From positions 95,692-111,619 of the forward strand of contig DEXR01000050.1 in NCBI GenBank assembly GCA_002364245.1: DNA of 15,928 bases. The letters are read 5' to 3'. The stretch's first letter is position 1. The number at the start of each line of letters is the position of its first letter. Positions 14,376 through 15,928 of this stretch are shown here, piece after piece. The position numbers and the translations under genes are program-made. The notes beneath the pieces were generated by a model, which made no database searches, had not been told where the DNA came from, and saw only the letters and a program-made list of their open reading frames with translations. The DNA comes from Flavobacteriaceae bacterium UBA3179 (GTDB lineage Bacteria > Bacteroidota > Bacteroidia > Flavobacteriales > Flavobacteriaceae).

Positions 14376-15176
14376 ATGAAAAAAACACTACAAATTGCCA
14401 ATATTCTTGCTTTTATAGCCACCATTTTTGTGAACTACCTCTCAAACACTGGCGCGATGAATAACACCACAATCGGTGAAGTTTCTGCTTCCATGCCCAA
14501 CTTATTTACGCCGGCTGGGTATGCATTCTCAATTTGGGGATTTATTTACTTGCTATTGTTAGGCTTTATTATATATCAAAGTCGAAGTCTTTTTACCTCC
14601 GTTAGGGATGATGCTTTTGTGCTGAAATCTGGCTGGTGGTTTGTACTGTCATGTGTGGCCAATATATTGTGGGTTACCTTTTGGCTCTACGGATATATTA
14701 GCTTTTCAATTCTAGCGATGTTTGTTCTATTATACTCACTTTTAAAGATTGTAATGAACAACCGCATGGAATTGTGGGATGCACCTATTTCAGTTATTGC
14801 TTTTTTATGGTGGCCATTTGTTTTTTATAGTGGGTGGATTACCGTTGCAAGCATTGCCAATATCGCTGCTTATTTGAGCAGTATTGGTTGGGAAGGTTGG
14901 GGAATTTCTGAAACTTCTTGGACTATAATTATGGTCATAATAGCCGGAATCATCAATCTAGCCGTAACTTGGAAACGCAACATGCGTGAATTTGCCTTGG
15001 TCGGTGTTTGGGCCTTAATCGCAATTGCAATAGCTAATTGGGACAGCAACCAAAGTATTGTGTATGCTACACTAATAACTGCTGTTGTTTTATTTATTAG
15101 CAGTGCAACTCATGGTATTAAAAATAGGGAAACTAGCCCTATACAAAAATGCAAGGAGCATTTTGGCAAGAGTTAG
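14376..15176 (+). CDS. Tryptophan-rich TspO/MBR-like membrane protein
   Basis: A 266-residue integral membrane protein with about eight hydrophobic segments: near 5-23, 48-68, 85-104, 108-125, 138-156, 180-197, 207-221 and 227-244. It has 15 tryptophans (W54, W87, W88, W99, W103, W134, W145, W146, W154, W172, W175, W182, W199, W212, W222). The motif F44-T-P-A-G-Y-A-F-S-I-W-G-F-I-Y58 matches the 'P-x-x-x-F-x-x-x-W-x-x-x-Y' opening of TspO-type proteins, and A95-N-I-L-W-V-T-F-W-L-Y-G matches their 'N-x-x-W-x-x-x-F' helix. It is about 100 residues longer than canonical TspO, which has five helices and binds porphyrins. It belongs to the longer relatives usually annotated as tryptophan-rich sensory proteins; their ligand is not established. 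The stop lies five bases from that of the convergent oxidoreductase. Confidence 0.8.
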   Translation: MKKTLQIANILAFIATIFVNYLSNTGAMNNTTIGEVSASMPNLFTPAGYAFSIWGFIYLLLLGFIIYQSRSLFTSVRDDAFVLKSGWWFVLSCVANILWVTFWLYGYISFSILAMFVLLYSLLKIVMNNRMELWDAPISVIAFLWWPFVFYSGWITVASIANIAAYLSSIGWEGWGISETSWTIIMVIIAGIINLAVTWKRNMREFALVGVWALIAIAIANWDSNQSIVYATLITAVVLFISSATHGIKNRETSPIQKCKEHFGKS

Positions 15177-15181
15177 AATAT

Positions 15182-15928
15182 TTAAACCATCCCTTTAATA
15201 TCATTCCCCCAAGTTGGGTAGGCAAAAATCATCGCTTTTAAATGTTTTGTTTTCAGTTTTCCACACATAGCAAGTACAAACAGATTAATCATTTCTCCCG
15301 CGTGTGGTGCTATAATGTGTGCTCCTAAAATTAAGTTTCGGTCTTTATCGACTATGGTTTTATAAGCGTAGGTTTTTTCGTTAATACGTTTTGCATTAAA
15401 CCAAGAAGGCACGCTTTTGTATTCCACCACAATATTATATCCTTTTTTTTTAGCTTCTTCTTCGGTCAAACCAATAGCAGCAACTTGCGGCAACGTAAAT
15501 ACTACGGAAGGAACCGGCGGAAAATCCATTTTCAACACATTATTTTTTCGAATGTTTTTTGAAACCACTCTCGCTTCTTGAGACGAAGTAGGCGTTAACG
15601 GCAACGAACCACTGGCCGAAACATCGCCACAGGCATATACGGATGAATTAGTAGTATTTTGAAGAAACTCATTTACTGAAACGCCTCCTTTTTCAGAAGC
15701 AACGTTTCCTTTTTCTAAATCCAATTCTTCTATGGAAGGTACGCGACCTGCCGTATTAAAAACGGCCCTTGCTTTTACTGAGTCTTCATTTCCATTTTTC
15801 TGAAAAATGACACGATAATTCTTTTGCAATTCTTCCACTTCAGTTACTTGGGCATTGAAAATAAAATCAATTCCTATTTTTTCTGAAGCTTCTAGAAGAT
15901 GATTGACAATATCTTCATCAAAAGGCAT
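15182..15928 (-). CDS. NAD(P)/FAD-dependent oxidoreductase, glutathione-reductase fold (5' partial)
   Basis: The visible 248 residues are the C-terminal half of a class I pyridine nucleotide-disulfide oxidoreductase-like flavoprotein. The N-terminal FAD domain and any redox CxxxxC motif lie beyond the window. Present are the end of the NAD(P) domain with A60-G-R-V-P-S, the FAD-binding motif V-Y-A-C-G-D102-V-S, and the dimerisation domain from about 138 (P-S-V-V-F-T-L-P-Q-V-A-A-I-G-L-T, then ILGAHIIAPHAGEMIN). The C-terminus reads A-Y-P-T-W-G-N-D-I in place of the H-P-T-x-x-E of glutathione reductase and lipoamide dehydrogenase, so the usual His/Glu acid-base pair is absent. The last window codon happens to be ATG, but the frame is mid-domain there and it is not taken as the start. 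Confidence 0.85.
   Translation of the reverse strand: MPFDEDIVNHLLEASEKIGIDFIFNAQVTEVEELQKNYRVIFQKNGNEDSVKARAVFNTAGRVPSIEELDLEKGNVASEKGGVSVNEFLQNTTNSSVYACGDVSASGSLPLTPTSSQEARVVSKNIRKNNVLKMDFPPVPSVVFTLPQVAAIGLTEEEAKKKGYNIVVEYKSVPSWFNAKRINEKTYAYKTIVDKDRNLILGAHIIAPHAGEMINLFVLAMCGKLKTKHLKAMIFAYPTWGNDIKGMV

Noticed and set aside
15124..15142. Hairpin ATAGGG/CCCTAT near the end of the TspO-like gene.
   Set aside because: It has a six-base stem inside coding sequence with no following T-run, so it is not called a terminator.
15926..15928. ATG as the last codon of the window, a possible start for the oxidoreductase.
   Set aside because: The visible sequence begins inside the NAD(P)-binding domain and lacks the FAD domain, so the gene must continue beyond the edge.
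1..15928. Signs of a mobile element, prophage, CRISPR array or defence island.
   Set aside because: No transposase, integrase, phage structural gene, direct-repeat array or toxin-antitoxin pair was seen; the genes are core flavobacterial functions with uniform composition.

Overview
The window looks like ordinary chromosomal DNA from a marine-type member of the Flavobacteriaceae (Bacteroidota). The evidence is AT-rich sequence, several copies of the Bacteroidota -7 promoter box TAnnTTTG, few Shine-Dalgarno sites, short leaders, a secreted protein with a type IX secretion (T9SS) C-terminal sorting domain, an OlsF-like fused aminolipid acyltransferase, and the familiar TPR protein - DUF4286 - rsmA - mgtE gene order. 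I see no rRNA, tRNA, CRISPR array, transposase, integrase or phage gene. Both outermost genes are cut by the window edges.

Layout. (1) 1-631, plus strand: the end of a TPR protein and a DUF4286 protein, followed by a hairpin whose T-run is on the minus strand. (2) 632-920: a 289-base gap without a convincing gene. (3) 921-5145, plus strand: a tightly packed run of rsmA, mgtE, a 4HBT thioesterase, a small cupin, a D-2-hydroxyacid dehydrogenase and a VOC protein. Spacings run from 23 bases of overlap to 11 bases of gap, so they are probably one operon. (4) 5199-7272, plus strand: a TM2-domain protein, an FMN reductase-like flavoprotein and a triplicated DUF1206 membrane protein, separated by gaps that hold terminator hairpins. 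(5) 7274-10895, minus strand: an OlsF-like bifunctional acyltransferase with its own promoter, aspartokinase, and an SSAT-like acetyltransferase directly abutting aspartokinase. (6) 10975-11985, plus strand: class I fructose-1,6-bisphosphatase, divergent from the acetyltransferase across a 79-bp region with a 14-bp perfect palindrome. (7) 12020-14229, minus strand: a secreted T9SS repeat protein and a TerB-like protein, with a strong terminator and then a promoter between them. (8) 14376-15176, plus strand: a Trp-rich TspO/MBR-like membrane protein. (9) 15182-15928, minus strand: the C-terminal half of a glutathione-reductase-fold flavoprotein.

Function. Most genes are housekeeping: rRNA dimethylation, Mg2+ uptake, the entry step to aspartate-family amino acids, gluconeogenesis and aminolipid synthesis. 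The small enzymes behind mgtE have recognisable folds but unknown substrates. I found no clear new multi-gene system. The best leads are regulatory or architectural: the symmetric divergent promoter at 10929-10946, a possible minus-strand transcript in 632-920, a promoter running straight into a terminator at 5588-5664, a ten-unit repeat in the T9SS protein, and a missing C-terminal catalytic His in the edge oxidoreductase.
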